64,000 nucleotides of DNA from Beijerinckiaceae bacterium (GCA_027533425.1 JAPZUD010000003.1:5001-69000), one strand, 5' to 3'. Positions 26,639 to 35,988 are shown, counted from the first letter of the stretch. Notes: generated by a model from the letters alone, not told the origin. Numbers and translations are program-made.

Positions 26639-27997
26639 CTAGCGGATATTTGGGCAGGTTTTCACATCCTCGACCGCCTTAATGACGCAGAAGCCCGAGA
26701 ACCCGGCACCTTTTGGCGCAACAATAACCGTGCCGACCGAGTTACCTGCCAGCCCCTTTTTTACACCTGCATTGACCTCGACGAGCGTCAAGGCTGCAAG
26801 ACGGTCGGGGAAGGTTTCAATAAAATCCGCCGGCCGCCCTTCAAAGAGAGCGCTGCGGAGCAAGTTTGCAACCGCAGGCGGACGGCGGATGCCTTCATCG
26901 AATTCCGTTCGCAACCGCTGACGCTCGGAATCAAGCTCGTTCTGGCTCAAGCCGTCGGCCAGGAATTTCTGATGCTCCTTGCGCATCGTATCCAAGGCTT
27001 CGATTGCCCGGTCATGCGCGACCATCGAATGGAGAGAAAAAATCACAGGCTCGGCGATGAGCGGTACAACTTGGGCTGCCGCCGCATAGGTTGCGCCAAG
27101 CTTTTCGCGCAACTCACGTTGCAGCCTTTGTTGTAAGGCTCTTGCGGCAAGGAGAGCGATGGTTTGGTCCAAACCACGATCGAAGCTGCTCCAGCCACCC
27201 ATCAGAATCATGGTTTGCGGGACATCGGCTTCGATCAAGACAGCATCCTTGGCGGCTTTCCGCGGAAAGACTGGCGCTGGCAATTCGTTGCCAGTGGGAG
27301 GGAGGTCAACAAACAGTTCGTCAATTTGAAGTGCTGCCTGTTCAACAGTTGCCGGGCCCGCCGCTGCGATCACCAAGCCTTTGCGAGAGAGAACAGCACG
27401 GCGCCACACTTCGATCTCCGCTAAGGAGGTCCCTGTAAAATGGTATGGATCATCTTTGGTCCAACCGAGGATCGGACTATCTTCCCACTGCAAATGGGCT
27501 CCCACGCGATTGGCAAGCATCAGCGGCTGCCGTTCGGCTTGCGTGATGGCCGCAAGGTGCGCTTTCCGGAGATCCTCCAGCCTGGCGGGATCCATCGCGG
27601 GATTTGAGAGCGTCGTCGCGAACAGTTTGAGCGCCGCCGGGAATTTCTGGGGCGGAGCAAACACGCCTCCAATCGTGTATTCCGGCGTGGAGGCAATATA
27701 CATCTGCCCCTGCGTATCTTTGACGTCCTCGACAAACTCGGCCCGGTTGCTGCCCTTCGGACCTTGCATGACAAGTGCTGGGCCGAAAACGGCAATCCCC
27801 TTGCCGTTCGCACGTTGCGCGGCCCAACCATCCTTCCAGCCAAACTGGATCGATTGTGTCTGCCCGCGCGGCAACTGCACATAACGGAACGCCAATCCGC
27901 TGGGTGTGACATGATCGGCTGCGCGCCAGAGAACCTGCGCCGAGGCCGGGTTCAGAACCGCCAAAACAAAAATAAGTGGAGCAATCAGATTTCTCAC
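26639..27997 (-). CDS. M16 family peptidase homologue, non-catalytic partner subunit
   Basis: A 452-residue exported protein (signal VRNLIAPLIFVLAVLNPASAQ) with the M16 fold but no HxxEH zinc motif. It keeps the hallmark of the second M16 subunit, LREKLGATYAAAA, whose Arg/Tyr pair binds the substrate peptide of the catalytic partner. The start is GTG at 27997, overlapping the stop of the upstream M16 gene by four bases (GTGA), so translation is coupled and a heterodimer is likely, as in mitochondrial processing peptidase. G+C is lower than in the surrounding housekeeping genes. Confidence 0.88.
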   Translation of the reverse strand: MRNLIAPLIFVLAVLNPASAQVLWRAADHVTPSGLAFRYVQLPRGQTQSIQFGWKDGWAAQRANGKGIAVFGPALVMQGPKGSNRAEFVEDVKDTQGQMYIASTPEYTIGGVFAPPQKFPAALKLFATTLSNPAMDPARLEDLRKAHLAAITQAERQPLMLANRVGAHLQWEDSPILGWTKDDPYHFTGTSLAEIEVWRRAVLSRKGLVIAAAGPATVEQAALQIDELFVDLPPTGNELPAPVFPRKAAKDAVLIEADVPQTMILMGGWSSFDRGLDQTIALLAARALQQRLQRELREKLGATYAAAAQVVPLIAEPVIFSLHSMVAHDRAIEALDTMRKEHQKFLADGLSQNELDSERQRLRTEFDEGIRRPPAVANLLRSALFEGRPADFIETFPDRLAALTLVEVNAGVKKGLAGNSVGTVIVAPKGAGFSGFCVIKAVEDVKTCPNIR

Positions 27998-29352
27998 GGT
28001 TTTGCCCTCTCTGGAGGAAGAACTGTGCCAGTGACCAATCGGCCCGGACCGGAAAAAGCCGCATAGAATGCGCCAATTTCCGCATCCGATACGCGTTCGA
28101 GATGCTCCGGCATGGTCCGGAAATCCGCAAAGGATCGTCCCGCAGCCAGCCATTGCACAAGCTGCGGATAAACCCGTTCCGGCGCTTTCTCCGTCTCCCG
28201 CGCCGCGTCCAGGGAACGGCGGCGCATGCGCTCGATGTTGCGAGCACTTGGTGCAAGCCGGGGAGCCTCGCTGAGAAAGGCCCCCATAGCAGCCTCGATC
28301 TGCGCTGCATCGATGCCTTCCGCCACGTCGGTCCTCAGGTCCAGTAGGAACAATCCCGGCTGGATGCGCGACAGCGAGGCGGCTATCTGTTCATTCGCGA
28401 TCTTTTTCTGCTCGACGACAAAATCGTGCAGCGAACCCGGGAGGCGACTTCCCAACAGATGATTGAGCACCGTAACAGCCGCAAGCTCCGCCATTTCGTC
28501 GCGCGGTGTCATTCGAACGAGCTTGCGCATCACGATTGAGCGCCGCGTGGCCTTTACCTCACGAACGAAAAGATCGAGGCGCTGGTCGCTCGCTTCTACA
28601 GGTTCGGCGGAGGGGCGCGCGGGAAGCTTTGCCGAGTTTGGCAAACCCGCAAGGGCGTTCTCGGCGATGCTTCTCAAGAAATCAGGCGCGAGATTTCCCC
28701 GGACCACGAACGCGACATTCGGCAGATGGTACCAACTCGCATGGAACGCTCGCGCATCAGCGGCCGTCAGCGCTAGGATTTCATTGCGCTGCCCGATCGG
28801 CCACGCACCGAGCGGATGCCCGGCGAAAAGCTGCTGATCGATACGCCGCAACATCGGTGCGATCGGGCTCGAACCGAGCCGCCAATCATATTCCTGCAAG
28901 ACAATCTGGCGCTCGCGCTCCTCGATCACCTTGTTAATCTCGAAGGGTTGGAGCCGTGCGACATAGAACCGGAAAAGGCGTTCGAGCGCGGATTTCGGGT
29001 CTTGTCCGGTGAGAGGAATGCGATGTGTGTAGGCTGTGGCGCGAGTGGTCGTCCAGCCATTCGAGACCATGCCAGGGAAGGTCGGGAGCGCGTTGCTCTC
29101 CCCCCTACTGTCACGCCCGGCCAGGATGAGATGCTCGAGATAATGCGCGATCCCACGGCAACCGCCTGCTTCATCCGCGCAGCCCGCACGCACCACCATC
29201 TGGAAATCGATGAAACTGGCCTGCGGGTCTTCGACCAAAAACACGTTGTCGTTCACCCGAACTTGAGCCCGTGCAGTGGACAAGGTCGACGCCAGTATTG
29301 CTCCCGCCAACGCAAGAGCCATCCATCGGCATGAAAAAGAACGCATCATCAT
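27994..29352 (-). CDS. M16 family zinc peptidase, catalytic subunit
   Basis: A 452-residue exported insulinase-type peptidase. After a signal peptide (RWMALALAGAILASTLSTARAQ) comes GIAHYLEHLILAG with the inverted zinc motif HxxEH (His70, Glu73, His74), and the third ligand Glu lies downstream in ERERQIVLQEYDWR. The enzyme should act in the periplasm on short peptides or misfolded outer-membrane proteins. Three consecutive ATG codons (29352, 29349, 29346) begin the frame and no strong ribosome site distinguishes them. It forms a coupled pair with the following inactive subunit. Confidence 0.88.
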   Translation of the reverse strand: MMMRSFSCRWMALALAGAILASTLSTARAQVRVNDNVFLVEDPQASFIDFQMVVRAGCADEAGGCRGIAHYLEHLILAGRDSRGESNALPTFPGMVSNGWTTTRATAYTHRIPLTGQDPKSALERLFRFYVARLQPFEINKVIEERERQIVLQEYDWRLGSSPIAPMLRRIDQQLFAGHPLGAWPIGQRNEILALTAADARAFHASWYHLPNVAFVVRGNLAPDFLRSIAENALAGLPNSAKLPARPSAEPVEASDQRLDLFVREVKATRRSIVMRKLVRMTPRDEMAELAAVTVLNHLLGSRLPGSLHDFVVEQKKIANEQIAASLSRIQPGLFLLDLRTDVAEGIDAAQIEAAMGAFLSEAPRLAPSARNIERMRRRSLDAARETEKAPERVYPQLVQWLAAGRSFADFRTMPEHLERVSDAEIGAFYAAFSGPGRLVTGTVLPPERAKP

Positions 29353-29568
29353 GTGCTTAGGGGTAGAGCGCCGCAAAAATTCCGTCAAAATCTTTCTTGA
29401 ATCAATGTAATCAAGCGAATTGTGTTGGATTGAGCCTCCAGCTTCTAGAAATCGACGAATGTCCCGCCCGCAAAAAAATCCGAGGACACAAAAGCCATTT
29501 GAACGCGGTAGCCTTGAGGAGAGGGCCTTTGGTAATCCTAAAGATATCAGGCACAAAGGATAAATTGC

Positions 29569-30546
29569 GTGGTGCCCCTCCTGCTTCTTGCATCGATTTT
29601 CGTCGTAGCTCTTGTTTCCACTGGCTCAGCGCAAATGAATAACTCCTTCCTGATTGAGGCGCCAGGCCCTGCCGGACCGTTGTCGGGCACAGCACTTGGC
29701 ACCCCGGACAATGATGCCCCTGTTGTTCTGATCGTTCCCGGTTCAGGGCCGACCGATCGCAATGGTAACAACCCCCTTGGGGTAAGGGCAGCCCCATACC
29801 GCCTGATCGCAGAGGGATTGGAGACGCATGGGATCCGGAGTGTCCGTATCGACAAGCGAGGGATGTTCGGAAGCTCCCGCGCTGTTCCGGACGCCAATTC
29901 TGTCGTCATGGATGATTACGCGGCTGATATTCACACCTGGGTCGCAACCATTCGCGAAAGAATGGGTGCTGCATGTGTATGGGTTCTGGGTCATAGCGAA
30001 GGCGGCCTGTCCGCCCTCATCGCCGCCCGACAACATCCTGGCATTTGCGGATTGCTTCTGGTGTCGACGCCTGGTCGTCGATTGGGTGACATTCTCCGCG
30101 AGCAGATCGCAGCCAACCCGGCCAATGGCCCCGTCCGCGACCAGGCCGAAAGCATCATTGCACAACTGGAGGCCGGCAAGCGTGTCGAAGCGACAGCGGT
30201 CCATCCGGCACTGCTTCCACTGTTCCGACCAGAGGTTCAGGGGTTCCTGATTAGCGCCCTAGCGATCGACCCGGCGAGGTTGATTGCCGATTACCGTGGA
30301 CCTGTTCTGATCCTGCAAGGATTACGAGACATCCAGGTTGGGCAGGCCGACGCTGAACGCTTGCACCGGGCGCGCCCCGACGCGAAGTTGGCCTTACTCC
30401 CCGACGTCAATCACGTTTTGAAGTCCGTCTCGATCGACGATCTCGCCGCAAATCTTGCCGCGTACAAGGACGCTGAACGCCCGCTTGCTAACTGTGTCGT
30501 CGAGACGCTCGCGGTCTTTATCAAGGCGCAGAACAATGACCGCTAA
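29569..30546 (+). CDS. Exported alpha/beta hydrolase (S33-like)
   Basis: A 325-residue hydrolase with a signal peptide (LLLLASIFVVALVSTGSAQ). The oxyanion segment VVLIVPGSGPTDRNGNN, the nucleophile elbow GHSEGG, the acid strand PVLILQGLRDIQV and the late His in LPDVNHVLK give a complete Ser-Asp-His triad. Relatives are esterases or aminopeptidase-like enzymes of broad specificity. The GTG at 29569 has AAAGGA in front. It is divergent from the M16 pair, with 216 bp between starts, and may belong to the same imported segment behind tRNA-Leu. Confidence 0.85.
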   Translation: MVPLLLLASIFVVALVSTGSAQMNNSFLIEAPGPAGPLSGTALGTPDNDAPVVLIVPGSGPTDRNGNNPLGVRAAPYRLIAEGLETHGIRSVRIDKRGMFGSSRAVPDANSVVMDDYAADIHTWVATIRERMGAACVWVLGHSEGGLSALIAARQHPGICGLLLVSTPGRRLGDILREQIAANPANGPVRDQAESIIAQLEAGKRVEATAVHPALLPLFRPEVQGFLISALAIDPARLIADYRGPVLILQGLRDIQVGQADAERLHRARPDAKLALLPDVNHVLKSVSIDDLAANLAAYKDAERPLANCVVETLAVFIKAQNNDR

Positions 30547-31050
30547 CGAGTTCGCTGTGGCTTTCAGCCAGCAACAGAAACGGAGGCTATACCGGCAGAA
30601 AAGATATCTGATCTTGCCTGCAATTTGGTTCCGAAAAGCGGAATCGAATTGCAATCGCCCCGCGCTCAATTATTTTATCGAGAAATTTCAACGACATAGA
30701 TGTTCGCATCTTTATTCGATACGGGGCACCACATCACTCTCCACTGATGTTCGCCGACGTCCGTAAGCGTCTGCCGTACAGGCCGAAATCAAGCATTCCG
30801 CTTCTGCGGCTGTCTTGTGGTCAATGAACGGTCTCTACTGGATGATCCGTATGGAAGGATGGCGCGCAGGCGGCGCCTGGGCGAAGGCGGGCGGCGCAGC
30901 CGGATTGGCTTGCTGCGCCGGCAGCACATTCGCCCGGGCAAACGCGGGCCAAAGCAAACGTGGACCAAGGCAAACCGGTTCAGGCTGCCAGGTCCCACAT
31001 GCCCATCCGAAGAACACCCTCCTCCCCTGAAGAAGGAGGGCCGGGCATCC
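30547..31050. other. About 500 bp without a recognisable gene
   Basis: The first half is comparatively A+T-rich and the second half G+C-rich. Short frames exist on both strands but none has a family signature or ribosome site. CCCTCCT and AGGAGGG (31017-31040) form a hairpin past the fasciclin stop codon on the minus strand, a possible weak terminator. The rest may be gene debris. Confidence 0.5.
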
Positions 31051-31539
31051 TCAGAACGAGGGCAGCAACACCTTGTCGATGACATGGATGATGCCATTAT
31101 CGGCCCTGATATCCGCCTTGATGACCCGTGCATTGTCCACGGTCACGCCGCCGCCCTGACGCCGGACGGCAACCGAACGATCGCCGGCCGCCTTCAGGGT
31201 CCGGACATGGGTGCGCTCGGTGGGGATCTTCGCGGCCGGGATGGCGCGGCCGACAACGTGATAGCTGAGGATGGCCGCGAGCTTGTCCTTGTTTTCCGGG
31301 CGGAGCAGCGACTCGACCGTGCCCGGCGGCAGCGCGGCAAAGGCGGCATCCGTCGGGGCAAAGACCGTGAGATGGCCTTTCGTGGCGAGGAGATCGGCCA
31401 GTCCGGCGGCCTTGGCGGCGGCGATCAGCGTCTTGAACGTGCCGGCATTGCTGGCTGTCTCGACGATGTTCGCGGCAAAGGCCGGCGCCGGGATGGCGAG
31501 GCAGGCAAGAATGGCAGCAGCTTTGAGGGTGGTCTTCAT
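31051..31539 (-). CDS. Secreted fasciclin (FAS1) domain protein
   Basis: A 162-residue protein: signal peptide (LKAAAILACLAIPAPAFAA) and one FAS1 domain with both conserved boxes, H1 HLTVFAPTDAAFAALP and H2 near NGIIHVIDKVLLP, plus LSYHVVGRAI. FAS1 proteins mediate adhesion or surface interactions. ATG codons at 31542 and 31539 are both possible; AAGGAG is best spaced for 31539. It lies beside an ECF sigma/RskA-type anti-sigma pair, the same company FAS1 proteins keep in mycobacteria. Confidence 0.92.
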   Translation of the reverse strand: MKTTLKAAAILACLAIPAPAFAANIVETASNAGTFKTLIAAAKAAGLADLLATKGHLTVFAPTDAAFAALPPGTVESLLRPENKDKLAAILSYHVVGRAIPAAKIPTERTHVRTLKAAGDRSVAVRRQGGGVTVDNARVIKADIRADNGIIHVIDKVLLPSF

Positions 31540-31741
31540 CATGGTCTCCTTCGTCCTCGCAAATGGTCGGGACAGGGAGGATACGGGCCGTTTCCCGGGA
31601 AGTTGCAGGCAAGGCGGCGCGCCAGTGGCAAACTTAATGTGATCGCAGCAGCATGATCCGCTATCCGCAAAGGATCGTAGAGGGATGGGGCAATTCGTTC
31701 CCGAAAGCAGGCTCGGCCGCCGAACGGCCGTGGGAGGATGA

Positions 31742-32026
31742 ATGCGATTACTGAATTGGGGTGTTCTGCTGGCCACGATCCTCGCGCCAGCTCTGGCACG
31801 GGCAGAGGAAATTCCGCAATTCGACGCGCGGATCTTCTGTGTCTCCACGGGAGATGCCGGCTGTGTGCAGGACGAGGCCCGGCGGCGCGGCCAGCTTGCA
31901 GAACGCTGGAACCTGTACCCCGCGCAGCGCAAGCATTTCTGCGTCCAGTCGGTGCGGTTCATGCGCGAGGATCGCCGCTCCTATCTGCGGCTGGCTTCCT
32001 GCCTCAACGACCCCTTGATCAGCTGA
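31742..32026 (+). CDS. Small secreted four-cysteine protein
   Basis: A 94-residue protein with a signal peptide (LLNWGVLLATILAPALARAEE) and a mature part that fits a pattern I have seen in many Bradyrhizobium-type hypothetical proteins: C...C, a DEA/EAR segment, RW..YP..R..FC and SYLRLASCL near the end. Four cysteines could form two disulfides in the periplasm. The ATG at 31742 follows GGGAGG. Function unknown. It is divergent from the fasciclin gene. Confidence 0.75.
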   Translation: MRLLNWGVLLATILAPALARAEEIPQFDARIFCVSTGDAGCVQDEARRRGQLAERWNLYPAQRKHFCVQSVRFMREDRRSYLRLASCLNDPLIS

Positions 32027-32067
32027 TCAGACCGGCAGGAGCCTCTTCCTGTGCCACGTCGGGTTTC

Positions 32068-32808
32068 CTAGAATCCTCGAAGCTTGCCATGGGCCAGAAC
32101 CTCGCCGCGTGCGTCGCGCAGGGGCGGTGTCTCACCCGGCTCGAGCGTAACAACCAGTCCCGAACCGGGCTTCATCCCCGGCGCAAGCGCAGCGTCGATG
32201 GCGATGAGGGTTTCGCCTGCACGTCGCAGCGGGCCCAGATCGACCGGCTCGCCGACATCATCCGGAACCAGCCAGAGCCTTGGCGTGCCGAGGGCCGGCA
32301 TCGTCTCGGCCTGGGCAGAGACAACCAGCAATTGCCGGGCCTGGGGGTTGTACACGCCGAGATAAAGCGCCGCACCCTCGCGCGGCAGCAGCGAGACGAC
32401 GAGCGGCGGAGCGGAAATCTCCTGCGCCACAGCGGGAGGCCTGTCAGGGCGCATGTCCGGGGCCGGCACGTTGCTGCGCGGCAGCAGGAGCAGCGCAAGG
32501 CAGGCCGCGACCGCCCCGCCCGCAAAGAGCCGCCACAGGGCAAGGCTGTCGAACAGCCGCCGGACGAGCGATGGCTTTGGCGCGATCTGGGTTCGCAGGG
32601 CAGCCCAGAGCCGCGGATCGGGAGGCAGCGGCGGCAGGTGCTCGGCCAGCCCGGCGAGATCATTCTCCCAGAACTCGATGGCCGCCCGCAACCCGGGATC
32701 GCCACGCAGCGCGGCCTCATAGGCCTCGCGGCCATGCAGGCCAAGCGCAAGCTCTGCCGCAAGGATCGACTGGTCTTCCGACGGGAAGGGGTTCGGATCG
32801 GTCGTCAT
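32068..32808 (-). CDS. RskA-type anti-sigma factor
   Basis: A 246-residue membrane protein. The N-terminal ~90 residues (LAAELALGLHGREAYEAALRGDPGLRAAIEFWENDLAGL) resemble the anti-sigma domain of RskA-like proteins; a single helix (LFAGGAVAACLALLLLP) crosses the membrane; the periplasmic part (ARQLLVVSAQAETMPALGTPRLWLVPDDVGEPVDLG) matches the RskA C-terminal domain. It should hold the ECF sigma factor encoded just upstream until cleaved. Its ATG overlaps the sigma stop by four bases. Confidence 0.92.
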   Translation of the reverse strand: MTTDPNPFPSEDQSILAAELALGLHGREAYEAALRGDPGLRAAIEFWENDLAGLAEHLPPLPPDPRLWAALRTQIAPKPSLVRRLFDSLALWRLFAGGAVAACLALLLLPRSNVPAPDMRPDRPPAVAQEISAPPLVVSLLPREGAALYLGVYNPQARQLLVVSAQAETMPALGTPRLWLVPDDVGEPVDLGPLRRAGETLIAIDAALAPGMKPGSGLVVTLEPGETPPLRDARGEVLAHGKLRGF

Positions 32809-33386
32809 GGGCGTTGATCCAGGCAGTGACGCAGCCTGGCGAGGCCCCGGCGGATCCAGCTCTTCATCGTGCTCAGCGGCACGCCCAGCCGCCGGGCCAG
32901 CTCGTCATAGGTGAAGCCATCGTAGAACGCTGCCATGATCATGCCGCGCTGCCGCTCTTCCAGGGCTTCGATACAGGACTTCAAGGCCTGGCCCCTTTCG
33001 TGTTCGAGCATGGCATCCAGCGGGAGCAGGCCCTGATCGGCAACGTCGATATCGTCGATCGGGGCGTGGACCGGAGCAGAGGTCCGGTTCAGGCGCAACC
33101 GGTCAATAGCACGGTTCCGGGCAATCGCGATCATCCAGGTCATGGGCTTGGCACGCCCGCTCGAATAGGATTCGCTGCGGTTCCAGATGTTCAGATAGAC
33201 CTCCTGCAGCACATCCTCGGCCGATCGCTCATCCCTCAGGATCCGGGTGACCAGCGCGTTGAGGCGGGGTGAGGTCAGGCGGTAGAGCTGCAGGAAGGCC
33301 GCCCGGTCACGTGAGCCGGCCACCCGCGCCAGAAGCGCGGCAATCGTTTGCTGCAAGGGATCCCAGTCGGGGGTTTCCGCGCTCAA
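32805..33386 (-). CDS. ECF sigma factor (SigK-like)
   Basis: An ECF sigma factor of 193 residues. Region 2 is clear in SAEDVLQEVYLNIWNRSESYSSGRAKPMTWMIAIARNRAIDRLR and region 4 in YDGFTYDELARRLGVPLSTMKSWIRRGLARLRHCL. I use the TTG at 33386, preceded by AGGAC; an upstream TTG at 33428 is also in frame. Coupled to the RskA-type anti-sigma gene. Likely targets include its own operon, the fasciclin gene and possibly the outer-membrane protein upstream. Confidence 0.92.
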   Translation of the reverse strand: MSAETPDWDPLQQTIAALLARVAGSRDRAAFLQLYRLTSPRLNALVTRILRDERSAEDVLQEVYLNIWNRSESYSSGRAKPMTWMIAIARNRAIDRLRLNRTSAPVHAPIDDIDVADQGLLPLDAMLEHERGQALKSCIEALEERQRGMIMAAFYDGFTYDELARRLGVPLSTMKSWIRRGLARLRHCLDQRP

Positions 33387-33486
33387 GGTCGATGTCCTGG
33401 AAAAGGGGCCGATTGATGCCGCGGGCAACGGATCACGGGATCGGTGGCCAGCGGCTGTCCGGCAGTCGGACAGGTTGTCCGGAGGG

Positions 33487-34305
33487 TCAGAAGGCGTAGT
33501 TCAGGCCGGTCCGGATGATGTGGCCGGATGCCCGGATCCGCGCATCGTAGGCTACGCCCGGCACGGCCGCGGCGGCGGCGGCATTCGGCGTGGTCCGGAT
33601 GGTCTGCCGCCCGAGATCGTAATAGAGATACTCGCCCTTGATCGACCAATTCGATGTCAGCCTGTATTCCGCGCCGGCGCCGAGCGCATACCCCGCCTTC
33701 ACCTCGTTCCGGCTACCGTTCCAGCCGAGAGCCGGGGCCAGGACACCATTGACCGAGGCCCGCGAGTCTATGCCACCATAGGCAAGACCGCCAGTGACGT
33801 AGAGCAACACCTTGTCCGTCGGGAGGAACCCGGCCCTGCCGCGGATCGTCCCGAGATAATCCAGCCGCGACCGCGCGGCGGTCGTGAGCGGGGTGCCGAG
33901 GACGGGGTTCCCGGTGAAGCTGGCGCTCTTGCCCGCATCCTGCAGCTGGATATCGGTCTCCAGGCCGAGAACGAAGCGACCGGTCTGGATATTGTAGCCG
34001 GCCTGCACGCCTCCGGTCACACCTTCGCGCCGGAGCTTGAGCTGACCGGGCACGATCCCGCCGGGGACGAGGCCGACGAAACCCGGGGTCCCGATGGTCC
34101 GGGCCGTATCCGAGCCGCCGAATGCATAGCCGATCGTCCCGCCCAGATAGGCCCCGGACCAATTGCTGACCGCAACCGGATTGCCGAAAGCCTGCACCGC
34201 AGAACGCTCCCGCCGCAGATCGGCCGCCTCGACCGGCTTCCCGGCCGCGATGCCGAAGGCGACGAGCAGCCCGGCCAGCAGGATGCCATTTCCATTCAAT
34301 GTCAT
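33487..34305 (-). CDS. Outer-membrane beta-barrel protein (Omp25/Omp31-like)
   Basis: A 272-residue protein with signal peptide (LLAGLLVAFGIAAGKPVEAA), then NWSGAYLGGTIGYAFGGSD, GGVQAGYNIQTGRFVLGLETDIQ, RGRAGFLPTDKVLLYVTGGLAYGGI and a last strand ending NYAF with terminal Phe. This is the small eight-stranded barrel family abundant in Hyphomicrobiales. Start ATG at 34305 with GAGGAA in front. A CTGTCCG/CGGACAG hairpin (33455-33473) follows its stop. Confidence 0.88.
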   Translation of the reverse strand: MTLNGNGILLAGLLVAFGIAAGKPVEAADLRRERSAVQAFGNPVAVSNWSGAYLGGTIGYAFGGSDTARTIGTPGFVGLVPGGIVPGQLKLRREGVTGGVQAGYNIQTGRFVLGLETDIQLQDAGKSASFTGNPVLGTPLTTAARSRLDYLGTIRGRAGFLPTDKVLLYVTGGLAYGGIDSRASVNGVLAPALGWNGSRNEVKAGYALGAGAEYRLTSNWSIKGEYLYYDLGRQTIRTTPNAAAAAAVPGVAYDARIRASGHIIRTGLNYAF

Positions 34306-34789
34306 GAGCCATTCCTCAATTCTGTCACGACGCCTCCCCGGCCTTCGGAGATTGGCGCCGTCTAGGGTACGGAATGGGCCGGAGAAAGACGCAACGGTCG
34401 AACGCTGTCCGCGAGCAACCTCGCCGGACACGGCATCCGGATCCCCGTCGCCGCCGCCCTGCTCGTCGAGCATCGTCCGGAACGTGTCGAGGGGTGCGGT
34501 CATGGCCGGTCCGGCCGCGATCAGAGCGTCTCGGTCGAGCCACTCGCCAGGTCACGTTGACCCCATGGGAGGGACCTTTCGCTCCCGGACGCTCGGTCAC
34601 AAGAAAGGGAAAGCGAACGGCACAGCGGACAGAAACCAAATTTTCTTTCAGGATATCAATATTATAGGAAATCGAAACTCCGTCCGGCGCCGGGCACTGC
34701 CGGCACATCGCGAACCGTCCGGAATCAACCAGGCACGGCGGGTTCCGTCGAGGAGACGGAGGTTCGCCTCCCCGGCGCGGACAGGCCGA
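34306..34789. other. 484-bp gap upstream of the outer-membrane protein gene
   Basis: No gene recognised. On the minus strand an exact TATAAT lies in an AT-rich patch near 34662 with no good -35 partner; it could drive the outer-membrane protein gene with a long leader. GGAGG and CCTCC around TTCG (34758-34771) form a small hairpin past the stop of the flavin-fold protein gene. Confidence 0.4.
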
Positions 34790-35383
34790 TCAGGCCAGCA
34801 ACGCCTCCAGCTCGGCGATGCGGGCATCCCGCTCGGCTAGGGCATGCGCGACATCCTCGGCTTCAAAACGCTGGGGAATATGCTGCGGGCAATTCGCATC
34901 CCAGGCGGCAACACGGAAGATCAGGACCTGCTCTGGCCGCGCGCTGGATCGAGCCGGCATCAGACGGTCGATGAGCTCACGATCACCCTCGACCACGCGT
35001 GCTGTACCCCAGAGCTTGATCCGGCGACGATGCGCGTAATCCATCAGGAAAATGAAAGCTTGCGCATTCTCTTCCAGATTGCCTTGCGTGATGAACTGCC
35101 GGTTCCCCGTGAAGTCGACGAAAGCAAGCGTCCTCTCGTCGAGAACATGGAGGAATCCCGGAGGACCCCCGCGATGCTGGATATAGGGCTGGCCTTCCGC
35201 ATTGGCGGTGGCAAGGTAGAAGCTCCGGACCTTGCCGATAACGCCTTCGAGCTCCGGCGTGATGGTCGTCTGCCAGCCTCCCCTCGCCTCCATCTGCGCG
35301 TAGCCATGGCGTGAACCCTTGCGCTGCTGGATGGCCTTGACGGTCGGTGTAAAGGCAATATCGCTCGACGGGGTTTTCGGCAT
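34790..35383 (-). CDS. Pyridoxamine 5'-phosphate oxidase-fold flavoprotein
   Basis: A 197-residue split-barrel protein of the PNPOx-like flavin family: FTPTVKAIQQRKGSRHGYAQME, then SFYLATANAEGQPYIQHRGGPPGFLHVLDERTLAFVDFTGNRQFITQGNL, which is the FMN-binding core. The last 25 residues form a charged helix. Members often reduce peroxides, F420 or electrophiles, but the substrate is unknown. ATG at 35383 behind GGAGAG. It follows the AhpD-like gene by 53 bp and is divergent, with it, from the LysR regulator. Confidence 0.87.
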   Translation of the reverse strand: MPKTPSSDIAFTPTVKAIQQRKGSRHGYAQMEARGGWQTTITPELEGVIGKVRSFYLATANAEGQPYIQHRGGPPGFLHVLDERTLAFVDFTGNRQFITQGNLEENAQAFIFLMDYAHRRRIKLWGTARVVEGDRELIDRLMPARSSARPEQVLIFRVAAWDANCPQHIPQRFEAEDVAHALAERDARIAELEALLA

Positions 35384-35436
35384 GGCGCTCTCCGGAGGGT
35401 GGGGAACGGGGCGCCGCAACGGGCGCCCCGGGTTGT

Positions 35437-35988
35437 TCACGCCGCAAGGTCGACGGGCACCGCGGGGAAATCCACGGCAGTGTCGAAGACCTCATTGATG
35501 TAATTGGTGAGCGTGTTCAGCGCGACATGCGCGACAATCTCGACAAGCTCGGCATCCGAATAGCCAGCCGCCCGAACTGCCGCAATATCCGCGTCGCTGA
35601 TCGCGCCGCGCGCCCGTGTGACCGCTGCCGCAAAACGCACTGCGGCATCCGCCTTCGGGTCTGTCGAATGGCCGGCACGGCTGGCCGCGATGTCCGCATC
35701 GCCCAGCTTGGCGACGTTCCTGCCGAGATAGGTATGCGCGGCGAGGCAGTAGCCGCATCCGTTGATCTGCGCGACAGCCAGCGCGATGCGTTCCCGTGTT
35801 GCCGCGTTGAGAACGCCCTTGGCGAGCGCGCCGTTGAGGCTCAGGTAGCCTTCGAGCGCGGCAGGACTCGTCGCGGTGAGGCGGAACAGGTTCGGGACGG
35901 AGCCGATCTGCTTCTTCACGGCTTCCAGCAAGGGCTGGGCGGCAACCGGCGCGGCTTCGATGGTGGCGGGGGTCGGAATGCGGGACAT
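35437..35988 (-). CDS. AhpD-like / carboxymuconolactone decarboxylase family protein
   Basis: A 183-residue all-helical protein with the redox motif INGCGYCLAAHTYLGR (CxxC followed by His three residues on) that AhpD-like peroxidase-associated proteins use as a thiol relay. Preceding LNAATRERIALAVAQ is the usual lead-in helix. ATG at 35988 behind AGGAG. Together with the PNPOx-fold gene it looks like an oxidant- or electrophile-response unit under the divergent LysR regulator. Confidence 0.9.
   Translation of the reverse strand: MSRIPTPATIEAAPVAAQPLLEAVKKQIGSVPNLFRLTATSPAALEGYLSLNGALAKGVLNAATRERIALAVAQINGCGYCLAAHTYLGRNVAKLGDADIAASRAGHSTDPKADAAVRFAAAVTRARGAISDADIAAVRAAGYSDAELVEIVAHVALNTLTNYINEVFDTAVDFPAVPVDLAA

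Noticed and set aside
30815-31030. 71-codon frame in the gap before the fasciclin gene
   Set aside because: No ribosome site, no family pattern, and open frames of this size are expected by chance at this G+C content.
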